A DNA stretch of 64,000 nucleotides from Albimonas pacifica. GTDB lineage: Bacteria > Pseudomonadota > Alphaproteobacteria > Rhodobacterales > Rhodobacteraceae. Shown here in pieces: positions 1 through 9,116 of the stretch. A model generated the notes under the pieces. It worked only from the letters and a program-made list of their open reading frames with translations, was not told the origin of the DNA and searched no databases. Location: the NCBI RefSeq assembly GCF_900113695.1, contig NZ_FOQH01000004.1, positions 496,001 to 560,000 of the forward strand. Reading direction: 5' to 3'. How positions within the stretch are numbered: position 1 is the first letter of the stretch; the number at the start of each line of letters is the position of its first letter. Made by a program: the position numbers and the translations under genes.

Positions 1-2468
1 ACGAGCTGCGGGCCGGCCGCGTCGCGGATCTCGACCAGCGTGCCGAGCGGCACGAGGTCGCCCGACGCGGAGCGGACCTTGAGGGCGGAGATGTCCTCCC
101 GCTCCAGCCGGAATCGCCCCTCGGCCTGGGCGCGGACCTGGTAGAGCCGGCCGTAGGCGTTGAAGTCGTTGACGTAAGTGGAGCCGAGGTTGACCGCCAG
201 CGTCTCGAAGATGTTGCCGATCGGCACGTTGAGGATCTGCGCCCGCACCCGGTCGATGGCCAGGAACACCTGCGGCGCGCCGGTGGAGAAGGTGGTGAAC
301 ACCCCCGTCACGTCCGGCGAGGCCGCGGCCGCCCCCATCACCGCGCGCGCCGTCTCCAGCGCGCGGCGCATGTCGTCGCTCTCGCGGTCCTGGATCTGCA
401 GCTTGAAGCCGCCGCCGTTGCCGACGCCCTGAACCGAGGGCGGCGCGACCACGATCACGAAGGCCTCGCGCAGGGACTGCATCCGGCCGTAGAGGTCGCC
501 GATGATCGCCGACGCGCTCAGGCCCTGCTCGCCCCGCTCCTCGAAGGAGGTGAAGGGGGTGAAGATCACCCCCTGGTTGGAGGCGTTGGTGAAGGTGGCG
601 CCCGAGAAGCCCGCGAAGGCGACCGCGTTCGCCACCCCGGGGGTTTCGCGCGCGATCTCCGAGGCCTCGCGCACCACGGCGTCGGTGCGCTCCAGCGAGG
701 CGCCGTCGGGCAGCTGCACCACCACGATGGCGTAGCCCTGGTCCATCGGCGGGATGAAGCCGGTGGGCACCTCGCGGCCCATCCAGACGGTCGCGCCGAT
801 CAGGCCCGCGAAGATCGCCAGCATCGCCGCCAGCGCGGCGACGGATCCGGTCAGCCGCCGCACCAGGGCCGCATAGCCCTCCGACATCCGGTCGAACCCG
901 CGGTTGAACCCGCCCGCGAGCCCGGCGCCGGCGCGCGAGACGATCCCGCGCGGCGCGTCATGGGCCGCGTGGGGCTTCAGCAGCAGGGCGGCGAGCGCGG
1001 GCGACAGGCTCAGCGAGTTGATCGCCGATATCACCGTCGCCACCGCGATCACGGTGGCGAACTGGGCGTAGAACTGCCCGGTGATGCCGGGCACGAACAG
1101 CGTGGGCAGGAACACCGCGATCAGCACCGCCGAGATGCCGATCACCGCGCCCTGCACCTCGTCCATCGTGCGCCGCGCCGCCTGGCGCGGGGTCTGGCCG
1201 AGCGCGATGTTGCGCTCGACGTTCTCGACCACGACGATGGCGTCGTCGACCACGATGCCGATGGCGAGCACCAGCCCGAACAGGGTCAGAAGGTTCAGCG
1301 AGTAGCCGAAGGCCTGCATCGCGGCGAAGGTCCCGATCAGCGACACCGGGATCGCGATCAGCGGAATGATCGCCGAGCGCCAGGACTGCAGGAACATGAT
1401 CACCACCAGCACCACCAGCGCCGCGGCCTCGAAGATCGTGTGGTAGACCGCCTCGACCGAGGCGTCGATGAAGCGGGTGGGGTCGTAGACCACCTCGTAT
1501 TCCAGGCCCAGGGGGAAGTCCTTCGCGGCCTCCTCCATCACCGAGCGGATCGCGGCCGCCGTCTCCAGCGCGTTGGAGCCCGGGCGCTGGAAGATCCCCA
1601 GCGCCACCGCCGGCTTGTTGTCGAGATAGGCGTTCGAGACGTAGCTGCGCGCCCCGATCTCGACCCGCGCCACGTCGCGCACCCGGATGAAGCGGCCGTC
1701 ATCGGTGGCGCGCACGATCACCTGCTCGAACTCCTTGGGTTCGCTCAGGCGGCCCTTGGCGGTGACCGCGACCTCGAAGTCCGAGCCGGTTTGGTTGGGC
1801 GGCCCGCCCAGCGACCCGCCCGAGACCTGCACGTTCTGCTCGCGCAGGGCGGCGACCACGTCGCCCGCGGTCAGGCCCAGCACCGCCAGCCGGTCGGGAT
1901 CGAGCCAGACGCGGGCGGCGTATTCCCGCTCGCCGAAGATCTGCACGTCGCCGACGCCGTCGAGGCGCACCAGCGCGTCGCGGATCCGGGCGCGGGCGTA
2001 GTTGGAGACGTAGAGCTGCCCCAGGCTCTCGTCGGGCGAGAGCAGGTGCACGACCATCATCAGGTCGGGCGAGGACTTGGTGGTGGTCACGCCCTGGCGG
2101 CGCACCTCCTCGGGCAGGCGCGGCTCGGCCACCGCGACGCGGTTCTGGACCAGCACCTGCGCCGCATCCAGATCGGTGCCCAGCTCGAAGGTCACGGTCA
2201 GCGCCATGGCGCCGTCGGCGGTGGAATAGGAGGACATGTAGAGCATGTCCTCGACCCCGTTCACCTCCTGCTCCAGCGGGGTGGCGACGGTGCGGGCCAC
2301 CGTCTCGGCGTCGGCGCCGGGATAGGCCGCGCGCACCACGATCGAGGGCGGCGCGATGGAGGGATACTGCTCCACCGGCAGGCGCAGGTAGGCGAGCGCG
2401 CCCAGCAGCACCAGCACGATGGACAGCACCGAGGCGAAGATCGGGCGGTCGACGAAGAAGCGGCCCAT
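1..2468 (-). CDS. RND multidrug efflux permease, HAE1/AcrB family (3' end beyond window)
   Basis: Inner-membrane proton-driven drug exporter that works with the adaptor encoded just upstream and an outer-membrane channel. About 822 residues are present; the C-terminus lies left of base 1. The frame is open from an ATG at 2468. It begins MGRFFVDRP followed by a first membrane helix, then the porter region with VEQYPSIAPP and YPGADAETV. Further in is the HAE1 stretch GIVVDDAIVVVENVER, the proton-relay helix with paired Asp. A second periplasmic loop contains FTPFTSFEERGEQG. Members are about 1030-1050 residues, so roughly 220 are missing. Only 3 bp separate it from the adaptor stop, so the two are cotranscribed. 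Substrate range cannot be read from sequence. Confidence 0.95.
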   Translation of the reverse strand, partial: MGRFFVDRPIFASVLSIVLVLLGALAYLRLPVEQYPSIAPPSIVVRAAYPGADAETVARTVATPLEQEVNGVEDMLYMSSYSTADGAMALTVTFELGTDLDAAQVLVQNRVAVAEPRLPEEVRRQGVTTTKSSPDLMMVVHLLSPDESLGQLYVSNYARARIRDALVRLDGVGDVQIFGEREYAARVWLDPDRLAVLGLTAGDVVAALREQNVQVSGGSLGGPPNQTGSDFEVAVTAKGRLSEPKEFEQVIVRATDDGRFIRVRDVARVEIGARSYVSNAYLDNKPAVALGIFQRPGSNALETAAAIRSVMEEAAKDFPLGLEYEVVYDPTRFIDASVEAVYHTIFEAAALVVLVVIMFLQSWRSAIIPLIAIPVSLIGTFAAMQAFGYSLNLLTLFGLVLAIGIVVDDAIVVVENVERNIALGQTPRQAARRTMDEVQGAVIGISAVLIAVFLPTLFVPGITGQFYAQFATVIAVATVISAINSLSLSPALAALLLKPHAAHDAPRGIVSRAGAGLAGGFNRGFDRMSEGYAALVRRLTGSVAALAAMLAIFAGLIGATVWMGREVPTGFIPPMDQGYAIVVVQLPDGASLERTDAVVREASEIARETPGVANAVAFAGFSGATFTNASNQGVIFTPFTSFEERGEQGLSASAIIGDLYGRMQSLREAFVIVVAPPSVQGVGNGGGFKLQIQDRESDDMRRALETARAVMGAAAASPDVTGVFTTFSTGAPQVFLAIDRVRAQILNVPIGNIFETLAVNLGSTYVNDFNAYGRLYQVRAQAEGRFRLEREDISALKVRSASGDLVPLGTLVEIRDAAGPQL

Positions 2469-2471
2469 GGC

Positions 2472-3623
2472 TCAGCCCTCCTGGCCGGCGACGGGCGGCA
2501 GCGTGACGGCCTCGGGCGTGACCTTCATGCCCGGACGGGCGCGCAGCAGCCCCTCGACGACGATGGTCTCGGAGCCGTCGAGCCCCTCGCGGATCACCCG
2601 GTAGCCGTCGATGCGGGGCCCGGGGCGCACCAGGCGGGGGGCGACGGTCCCGTCCTCCTGCACGGTCATCACCATGCGGCGGTCCTGGTCGGCGACCACG
2701 GCCGCGTCGGGGATCAGCACGCCGGGATGGGGCAGCGAGCCGGGCACGTTCACCCGCCCGAACAGGCCCGGCGTCAGCACCCCGTCGGGATTGGCCAGCA
2801 CCGCGCGCATCCGCATCGTGCCGGTGCGCGGGTCGATCCGGTTCTCGGAGAAGTCGAGCACGCCGTCCCGCGGCTCGATGTTGCGGTCCGACAGGGTGAC
2901 GCGCACCTTCAGGCCGCCGCCGCCCTCCTGCAGGCTCTCGCCGCGGGCGCGGGCGTCGCGGGCGTAGGCGAGGAAATAGCGCTCGTCGATGTCGAAGTAG
3001 AAGTGGATCGGGTCGGTGGCGACGATGGTGGTCAGCACCGTCTCGTTCTCGCGCACCAGGTTGCCGGGCGTGACCCGCTTGCGGTCGATGCGCCCCGAGA
3101 TCGGGGCGGTCACGCGGGAGAACTCGAGGTCGATCCGCGCCTGTTCGACCGCCTGGCGGGCGTGCTCCAGGTCGCCCATCGCGGCGATCCGGCGTTCCAT
3201 CCGCTCGTCGACCGAAGCCTGGGAGATGTTGCCGTTGCGGACCAGCGACTGGGCGCGGCCGAGCTGGTCGTCGGCGAAGGCATAGGCGGCCTCGGCCGCC
3301 TCGACCCGCGCTTCGGCCTGGGCGAGGTAGGTGCGGAACAGGCGCTGGTCGATGGTGAACAGCGGATCGCCCGCGGTCACCCGCTGGCCGTCCTCGAAAT
3401 GCACCTGCTCGAGGTAGCCGGAGACGCGGGCGCGCACCTCCACCGCCTCGGCGGCCTCGAAGCGGCCGATGAATTCGTCGTCCTCGATGATGTCGCGCAC
3501 CACCGGCTGGGCGACGGTCACCACGGGCGGGGCCTGGGTCTGGGCCGGAGCCGCGGCCGGCGCGGTCAGGGCGGCGGCAAGCAGCAGGGCCAGGGCGGGA
3601 CGGGAGGTCGTGGGGGGCGTCAT
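2472..3623 (-). CDS. RND efflux periplasmic adaptor (membrane fusion protein)
   Basis: Periplasmic adaptor linking the RND permease to an outer-membrane channel. The 383-residue product starts at ATG 3623, preceded by AGGAGAG about 6 bp upstream; an in-frame ATG at 3716 would add a non-signal-like leader and is less likely. A cleavable signal peptide ends near APAQTQ. The order then is a beta-barrel entry strand, a biotinyl-lipoyl-like half with RVSGYLEQVHFEDGQ, a coiled-coil hairpin (roughly residues 95-165), the second lipoyl half with VTAPISGRIDR, and C-terminal beta-barrel domains with RTGTMRMRAVLANPDG. This is the standard HlyD/AcrA layout and length. No linked regulator or outer-membrane factor is in view. 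Confidence 0.93.
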   Translation of the reverse strand: MTPPTTSRPALALLLAAALTAPAAAPAQTQAPPVVTVAQPVVRDIIEDDEFIGRFEAAEAVEVRARVSGYLEQVHFEDGQRVTAGDPLFTIDQRLFRTYLAQAEARVEAAEAAYAFADDQLGRAQSLVRNGNISQASVDERMERRIAAMGDLEHARQAVEQARIDLEFSRVTAPISGRIDRKRVTPGNLVRENETVLTTIVATDPIHFYFDIDERYFLAYARDARARGESLQEGGGGLKVRVTLSDRNIEPRDGVLDFSENRIDPRTGTMRMRAVLANPDGVLTPGLFGRVNVPGSLPHPGVLIPDAAVVADQDRRMVMTVQEDGTVAPRLVRPGPRIDGYRVIREGLDGSETIVVEGLLRARPGMKVTPEAVTLPPVAGQEG

Positions 3624-3730
3624 CGCAACTCTCCTGCGATCGAACAGGGGGGTGATCTGGGGAGCCGACGGCGCAGCGCACGGTAAGCGAGACGAATGAA
3701 ACCGTTTCCGTTGCATGAAAGCCGCAGGCG

Positions 3731-3776
3731 CCGTGGGGCGCGACGGCGCGTCCGAGCGCGCCGCCGCGCCCCACGG
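3731..3776 (-). terminator. Strong hairpin after the alpha/beta hydrolase gene
   Basis: A 20-bp stem with one mismatch (arms 3731-3750 and 3757-3776, loop TCCGAG) lies 7 bp past the stop of the minus-strand hydrolase gene. The U-run that follows on that strand is weak (CTTTC), so it is a structured terminator candidate rather than a canonical one. Confidence 0.55.
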
Positions 3777-3783
3777 GACCGCC

Positions 3784-4779
3784 TCAGGCCAGCGTCCGCA
3801 CGAAGGTCAGAAGGTCCGCGTTCACCGTCTCGGCATGGGTGGTGCACAGGCCGTGGGGCAGGCCCGCATAGACCTTCAGCTCGCCGCGCTTGAGCAGCTT
3901 CGCCGACAGCAGGGCCGAGTCCGCGATCGGCACCACCTGGTCGTCGTCGCCGTGCAGCACCAGCGTGGGGACCGTGACGGTCTTCAGATCCTCGGTGAAA
4001 TCGGTCTCCGAGAAGGCCTTGATGCCGTCGTAGTGGGCCTTGGCCCCGCCCATCATGCCCTGCCGCCACCAGTTGGCGATCACCGCCTCCGACACCTCGG
4101 CGCCGGGGCGGTTGTAGCCGTAGAACGGCCCCTCGGCGACGGCGCGGTAGAAGGCGCTGCGGTTGCCGGCGAGCGCGGCGCGGAAGCCGTCGAAGACCTC
4201 CCGCGGCAGGCCGCCGGGGTTGGCCTCGGTCTTGAGCATCAGCGGCGGCACGGCGCCGATCAGCACCAGGCCCGCGACCCGGCCCTCGGGCTCGCCGTGG
4301 CGCACCACGTAGTGCAGCGCCTCGCCGCCGCCGGTGGAATGGCCGACGTGCACGGCGCCCTTCAGGTCCAGCTTGCGCACGACCGCGGCCGCGTCGGCGG
4401 CGTAGTGGTCCATGTCGTGCCCGTCGGAGACCTGGGCCGAGCGGCCGTGCCCGCGCCGGTCATGGGCGATCACCCGGTAGCCGTGGGACAGGAAGAACAG
4501 CATCTGCGCGTCCCAGTCGTCCGCGCTCAGCGGCCAGCCGTGGTGGAACATCACCGGCTGGGCGTCGCGCGGCCCCCAGTCCTTGAAGAAGATCTCGACG
4601 CCGTCGTCGGAGGTCGCATAGCTCATGGTCGTGTCCTGGGTTCGGGGAGCGGAAGAAGAGGCGGCGGTCTGCGCCGGCGCGTCGGAGGCCGCTAAGGCCG
4701 CCAGCGCCATGCCGGCGCCGCCGGCGAGCATCGCGTCGCGGCGCGAGAGGCCGCGGGGGGTGGGGGTCGGGGAGGTCAT
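3784..4779 (-). CDS. Tat-exported alpha/beta hydrolase, cofactor-free haloperoxidase-like
   Basis: 331-residue alpha/beta-fold hydrolase. A twin-arginine leader (LSRRDAMLAGGAGMALAALA, residues 10-29) ends near DAPAQTA, so export is predicted. The catalytic domain has the oxyanion region HHGWPLSADDWD, HDRRGHGRS, the nucleophile elbow GHSTGG (Ser), an acid in LHGDDDQVVP and the His in GLPHGLCTTH. This matches the non-heme chloroperoxidase/aryl esterase family, which usually lacks a signal peptide; the export signal is the odd part. The start is ATG 4779 with AAAGGA upstream. Natural substrate unknown. Confidence 0.9.
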   Translation of the reverse strand: MTSPTPTPRGLSRRDAMLAGGAGMALAALAASDAPAQTAASSSAPRTQDTTMSYATSDDGVEIFFKDWGPRDAQPVMFHHGWPLSADDWDAQMLFFLSHGYRVIAHDRRGHGRSAQVSDGHDMDHYAADAAAVVRKLDLKGAVHVGHSTGGGEALHYVVRHGEPEGRVAGLVLIGAVPPLMLKTEANPGGLPREVFDGFRAALAGNRSAFYRAVAEGPFYGYNRPGAEVSEAVIANWWRQGMMGGAKAHYDGIKAFSETDFTEDLKTVTVPTLVLHGDDDQVVPIADSALLSAKLLKRGELKVYAGLPHGLCTTHAETVNADLLTFVRTLA

Positions 4780-4791
4780 GGTCGTCCTTTC

Positions 4792-4818
4792 GGGGTCGGG
4801 GTCGGGGTCGGGGTCGGG
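4792..4818. repeat. GGGGTC hexamer tandem repeat
   Basis: Four perfect GGGGTC units plus a partial fifth, lying 12 bp upstream of the minus-strand ATG at 4779, against its ribosome binding site. Copy number could vary by slippage. Confidence 0.85.
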
Positions 4819-4836
4819 AGGCGGGGAGGCGGGGGA

Positions 4837-5724
4837 TCAGGCGGGCGCGAGCCGGTAGGCGGCGCCCCGACGCTCGACCCGTCCCGGCAGGGGGCGGGTC
4901 CAGTGGCAGCCCAGCACCAGCAGCCGGTCGGCCGCGGCGCGGTCCAGCAGGCGGCGGCGGGTGGCCAGCGCCAGGTCCGGGTCCGTGTCGAAGCCGAAGC
5001 GCCAGCCCGGGTTCTCGAAGAACACGACGTCGTGGGTGCAGGCGTCGCCGACCAGCAGCAGCGGCTCCGGCCCGTCGAGCTCCACCGACATGTGCCCCGG
5101 CGTATGCCCCGGGGTGGCGAGCAGGCGCAGGCCCGGCACCACCTCGTCGCCCGGGGCGTGCAGGTGCAGCCGCTCCGCCACGGCGTCGAGGGCGCGCGCG
5201 GCGGTGCGCGCGAAGCCGTGCAGGGCGGGGGGGCGGCGCTCCTCGAACCGGGGGTCGGTCCAGAAGTCCCATTCCACCCGCCCGACGTGGTGGTCGGCGT
5301 TGGGGAACAGCAGCTCGCCGTCGGGCTGGATCACGCCGCCGACATGGTCGGGATGGGCGTGGGTCAGGATCACCCGGGTCACCGCCCGGCGGTCGATCCC
5401 GGCCGCGGCGAGGTTGCGCGCCAGCCGCCCGGCGCTCGCCTGGAAGGCGTCGCCGGCGCCGGCGTCGATGGCGATCAGCTCGTCCCCCGCCCGGATCAGC
5501 GGCAGGTTCATGCGCACCGGCGCGCCGGCCGCGTCGCCGCCCAGACGCGCCAGCAGGGCGGCGCGCGCGGGCGGGGCGGCGTCGGGGGCCAGGATCTCGC
5601 CCCCCAGCGTCAGCGCGCCGTCGCTGAGGATCGAGAGGGCGAAGCGCCCGTGCCGGAAGGCGGGCGGCGGGGGCGCGGTCCTGCGCCGGGGAAAGATCGC
5701 GTCGCGCGTCGCGGCGAGGGTCAT
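4837..5724 (-). CDS. MBL-fold metallo-hydrolase
   Basis: 295-residue metallo-beta-lactamase-fold hydrolase with a binuclear zinc site. The signature THAHPDH lies at residues 121-127, followed by the GHTPGH histidine and the VGDACTHD aspartate. No signal peptide, so cytoplasmic. The family covers lactonases, glyoxalase II-like enzymes and arylsulfatase-like members; nothing here fixes the substrate. It sits between two alpha/beta hydrolase genes on the same strand with 57-66 bp gaps, so cotranscription is likely. A quorum-quenching lactonase role is possible but not supported beyond the fold. Confidence 0.9.
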   Translation of the reverse strand: MTLAATRDAIFPRRRTAPPPPAFRHGRFALSILSDGALTLGGEILAPDAAPPARAALLARLGGDAAGAPVRMNLPLIRAGDELIAIDAGAGDAFQASAGRLARNLAAAGIDRRAVTRVILTHAHPDHVGGVIQPDGELLFPNADHHVGRVEWDFWTDPRFEERRPPALHGFARTAARALDAVAERLHLHAPGDEVVPGLRLLATPGHTPGHMSVELDGPEPLLLVGDACTHDVVFFENPGWRFGFDTDPDLALATRRRLLDRAAADRLLVLGCHWTRPLPGRVERRGAAYRLAPA

Positions 5725-5790
5725 GGCGGCCTCCGGGAAGGGGCCCGGCGGCGGCGGGGCGGATCGCTCCGCCGCGCCGCCGCGGGGGGA

Positions 5791-6774
5791 TCAGAGCGGG
5801 GTGGCGCGGACGAAGCCCGCGATCAGGCCGGCGACGAATTCCGGCATCTGGTGCTGGGGGCCGTGGCCGGCCTGGGGGATCGTGACCAGGTGCAGCGACG
5901 GCCAGACCCGGTTCAGCGCCTGCCAGTTGGCGACGGGGAACACGATCTCGTGGTCGCCCGAGATCGCCAGCACCGGGACCGAGCCCTGGCGGAAGAACGC
6001 CTCGAAGCGGCCGTCGGGGTCGGGGAACACCGCGTCGGGGTCGTGGCTCTCCTGCAGGATGCGCAGGTAGGTTTCGGGCGGGATCGGGGGGCTGACGTCG
6101 CCCTGACGTGCGGCGATGCGCGCGTGGGAGGCGCGGGCGGCCGCGCGGCTGCTCTCGGAGGCGGGCTCGAAGAACAGCACCGTCTCGTCCTCGATGTCGT
6201 AGTCCGGCTTCAGCGCGGTCTCGAGGAAGATCGGCTCGGCGGCGTGGGGCTGGGGACCGGGCGGGACCGTGCCCAGCAGCACCAGCTGGCGCACCCGGTC
6301 CGGGTTCTGCGCGGCGAAGATCTGGGCGGCGACGCCCCCCAGCGACCAGCCGCCCACCACGAAACGGCCCAGCCCGAGCCCGTCGGCGAGGTCGAGGATG
6401 TCCTGCGCCATTGCCGCGCGCTGGTAGGAGGGCTCGCCGGTCGAGAGGCCGAGCCCCGTGTAGTCGAAGATCACCACCGTGAAGCTGGCGGCGAGCGCGT
6501 CGAGGAAGGCCGGGTCCCAGCTGTCCATCACGCCGCGGAAGCGCAGGGCGAGCACCAGCGTCGGCCCGGCGCCGAACATCCGGTAGGCGAGCCGGCGTCC
6601 CCGGCTCTCGATGACCTGGGTGGGGGCGGCGCGGGCGCCCTCCCGCGCCTCTATCCGGCCGCGGGCGAGCGGCAGCGTCGGCTCCGCCCCCGAGGCGCGC
6701 CCGGCGCGGGCCATGGCGGAGATCACCGAGGAGAGCGGCGGGGCGAGGCTGATGCGGGTCGCGTAGAAGTCCAT
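5791..6774 (-). CDS. Alpha/beta hydrolase
   Basis: 327-residue cytoplasmic alpha/beta hydrolase, first gene of a likely three-gene minus-strand set of hydrolases (5791-6774, 4837-5724, 3784-4779). An unusual N-terminal extension of about 55 residues precedes the core. The core has FDYTGLGLSTG, the nucleophile elbow GWSLGG, an acid in ISGDHEIVFP and the catalytic His in QAGHGPQHQ. AAGGGAGA lies 6 bp before the ATG. Similar proteins include esterases and epoxide-hydrolase-like enzymes. The 256 bp upstream carry no other gene and should hold the promoter. Confidence 0.9.
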   Translation of the reverse strand: MDFYATRISLAPPLSSVISAMARAGRASGAEPTLPLARGRIEAREGARAAPTQVIESRGRRLAYRMFGAGPTLVLALRFRGVMDSWDPAFLDALAASFTVVIFDYTGLGLSTGEPSYQRAAMAQDILDLADGLGLGRFVVGGWSLGGVAAQIFAAQNPDRVRQLVLLGTVPPGPQPHAAEPIFLETALKPDYDIEDETVLFFEPASESSRAAARASHARIAARQGDVSPPIPPETYLRILQESHDPDAVFPDPDGRFEAFFRQGSVPVLAISGDHEIVFPVANWQALNRVWPSLHLVTIPQAGHGPQHQMPEFVAGLIAGFVRATPL

Positions 6775-7030
6775 GACGTATCTCCCTTTTCGACAGGCCG
6801 CCGGCGCTGGGCCGGGGCGCAGCTCCCGCGCGGCCCGGAACCGGGTCGCGCGTCAGGGGGAGGCTCCGTCGGGCGCCGCCCACGTCGGGCGGCCTGCGGC
6901 TCGGATCCGGATCCCGGGCGGTGTCGTCGGCCCTCGCTCCGTCTCCCCTCGGCGGTCCGTCTCCGGTCGCCATGGGGTCAGGATGTCCGCTGGAGGGGCG
7001 TCGGCCTATTCTACGGCGGGGCGGATCGGA

Positions 7031-8644
7031 TCAGACGATGGTGTTAACCGCGTCATGCGCCGCGGCCGCGACGGGGCCCTCGGCGGCGGGCAGGGCCACG
7101 GTGAAGCAGGCGCCGCCCTCGGGCCGGTTGGCCGCGCGCACGCTGCCGCCGAAGGTCTCGACGATGCCCCGCACGATGGCGAGCCCCATGCCCATGCCCT
7201 CGGCGCGGGTGGTGAAGAAGCTCTCGAACAGGCGCGGCAGGTGATCGGGGGCGATGCCGGGGCCGGTGTCCGCCACCTCGATCGCCACGGCGTCGCCCTC
7301 GCGGCGCACGGCGAGGTCGAGCCGCGGCGCGGGCCGCCCCGCCATCGCCTGCAGCTCGTTCAGGGCCAGGTTCGCGACCACCTGCTGAAGCTGCACCCGG
7401 TCGGCGGCCACGGCCGGGTCGGAGGGGTCGAGGCGCAGGGCCACCCGCGCCCCGTCGCGCCGGATCTCGGGTTCGAGCAGCGCCGCCGCGTCGCGCAGCG
7501 CCGCGTTGGCCGAGCACGGCCCGGCCGAGGGCGCGGCCCCCGTCACCATCCCCCGGATGCGGTCGATGATCTCCGCCGCCCGGCGCGCGTCGTCGGCGAT
7601 GCGCCCGGTCAGCAGGCGGGCCTCGGCGACCTCGGGCGCGGGGCGGTCCAGCCAGCGGATCCCGGCGGCGGCGTTGGCGGCTATGGCCGCGAGCGGCTGC
7701 TTGACCTCGTGGGCGATCGAGGCGGTCAGCTCCCCCAGCATCGAGACCCGGGCCGCCCGCGCCATCTCCGCCCGCATCCCCGCCAGCGCCGTCTCGGCCG
7801 CGACCCGGGCGGAGAGGTCGATCACCCCCACCAGCAGCGTGCCCTTGTTCATCGTGTCCGGCGGGAAGCAGGCGGTGAACAGCGCCGGGAATTCGCGCCC
7901 GTCGATCGCGCGCAGCCGGGTCTCGGCGGCGTAGCTCGGCCGCCCCGACACCGCCGCCACCACCGAGGCCGCGAAGACGCCCGAGCTCGCCTCCGGCCAG
8001 AACGGCTCGACCGTGGTCAGCAGCTCCGCCTTGGGGTCGGGCGCGTCGGGGCGGCCGAACAGCGTCACGGTCTGCTCGTTGACGTCGATCACCCGTGTCG
8101 CGCGCATCATCTCGCGCACGAATTCGGGGCGGGCCTCGAAATAGGCGGGGTAGCTGGCGATCTCGCCGGCCTTGCGCAGGGCGTGCAGACGGGCGCCGAC
8201 GGGGAAGAAGTCCAGCTCCCAGAAGCTGGCGGCCATCGCCTGGAAGAGGTTGCGGTAGCGGTGCTCGGACTTGCGCAGCGCGGCCTCGTCGCGGCGGGCG
8301 TCGGTGACGTCGCGCCCCGTCTCCAGGATCGCCTCGCCCCCCCAGGCGGCCCGGCGCAGGCGCCAGGCGAGCGCCACGCACCGCCGCTCGCCGCCCGCGC
8401 CGCGCCGCGTGCGCTCCCCCGCCCAGGCGCCCTCGGCGCGCAGGATCGCCAGCGCCGCGGCGTCCTCCTCCGGGGTCTCCTCGGCGAAGAGCTCGGCGGC
8501 GTAGCGGCCGGCGGCGCGGGCGGGGCGGGCGCCGTAGAGCGCCTCGGCGGCCGCGTTCCACCACAGGATGCGGCCGTCGGCGGTGCGCAGCACCACGCTT
8601 TCCTGCACCAGGTCGAGGACGCCGGCCTCGGCCGCGCTCAGCAT
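7031..8644 (-). CDS. PAS-domain sensor histidine kinase
   Basis: 537-residue soluble two-component kinase with no membrane segment, so it senses a cytoplasmic signal. An N-terminal PAS domain (about residues 8-110, ILWWNAAAEALYG) and a second PAS-like region (about 125-270) precede a HisKA dimerisation domain. The phospho-acceptor His is in SIAHEVKQP (about residue 310). The HATPase domain has N-box NLALNELQAM, G1 DTGPGIA and the G2 region GMGMGLAIV. It is last in an operon behind a FixJ-like regulator and a lone receiver, its likely phosphorylation partners. The architecture resembles kinases of alphaproteobacterial FixJ-type pairs, but the signal is unknown. Confidence 0.93.
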   Translation of the reverse strand: MLSAAEAGVLDLVQESVVLRTADGRILWWNAAAEALYGARPARAAGRYAAELFAEETPEEDAAALAILRAEGAWAGERTRRGAGGERRCVALAWRLRRAAWGGEAILETGRDVTDARRDEAALRKSEHRYRNLFQAMAASFWELDFFPVGARLHALRKAGEIASYPAYFEARPEFVREMMRATRVIDVNEQTVTLFGRPDAPDPKAELLTTVEPFWPEASSGVFAASVVAAVSGRPSYAAETRLRAIDGREFPALFTACFPPDTMNKGTLLVGVIDLSARVAAETALAGMRAEMARAARVSMLGELTASIAHEVKQPLAAIAANAAAGIRWLDRPAPEVAEARLLTGRIADDARRAAEIIDRIRGMVTGAAPSAGPCSANAALRDAAALLEPEIRRDGARVALRLDPSDPAVAADRVQLQQVVANLALNELQAMAGRPAPRLDLAVRREGDAVAIEVADTGPGIAPDHLPRLFESFFTTRAEGMGMGLAIVRGIVETFGGSVRAANRPEGGACFTVALPAAEGPVAAAAHDAVNTIV

Positions 8645-8669
8645 GGCGCGGGCTTCCGCGGACGCGGGC

Positions 8670-9041
8670 TCAGGCGGCGTCGAGCGCGCGGGAGACGCAG
8701 TCGATCAGCGCCTGCGGCTCCACCGGCTTGCGCAGCAGGCACAGGGCCCCGCCGGCGCGGGCCTCCTCGTCCAGCCGCGCCTCGGTGCGGGCGGTCACCA
8801 GGATCACCGGGGCCCCGCCGCCCTCCGCCGCCAGCCGGCGCATCAGCTCCATCCCGCCCATCCCGGGCATCTGCACGTCCGAGACGATGCAGGCCGCCTC
8901 CGTCCGCGCGGTCGAGCCCAGGAACCCCTCGGCCGACGAGAATCCCTCCGCCCGCCAGCCGAGCGCGCGCATCAGGCTTTCCATGGCGCGCAGGAACGGC
9001 GCGTCGTCGTCCACCAGGGCGATGAGCGGGATGGGGGTCAC
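8670..9041 (-). CDS. Single-domain response regulator (receiver only)
   Basis: 123-residue CheY-like receiver with no output domain. The acidic pocket is VDDD (residues 10-13), the phospho-acceptor is Asp55 in SDVQMPG, with Thr83 and Lys105 (RKP). The start is a GTG at 9041 with AGGAG 5 bp upstream; no in-frame ATG gives a better N-terminus. It lies between the FixJ-like regulator and the kinase gene. It may act as a phosphate sink or protein-interaction output for that kinase; this is inference. Confidence 0.92.
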   Translation of the reverse strand: MTPIPLIALVDDDAPFLRAMESLMRALGWRAEGFSSAEGFLGSTARTEAACIVSDVQMPGMGGMELMRRLAAEGGGAPVILVTARTEARLDEEARAGGALCLLRKPVEPQALIDCVSRALDAA

Positions 9042-9116
9042 GGGAACTCCTGGCCTGGCGCAGGAGAGGGCCCGGCGCCGGATCGTCCCTGTGACACGGA
9101 CGGGCGGGCGCGGGAA

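Noticed and set aside
960-3686. Plus-strand open frame of 908 codons
   Set aside because: It is the antisense shadow of the RND permease and adaptor genes. Its product is His/Arg/Gly-rich with no family motif, typical of high-GC antisense frames.
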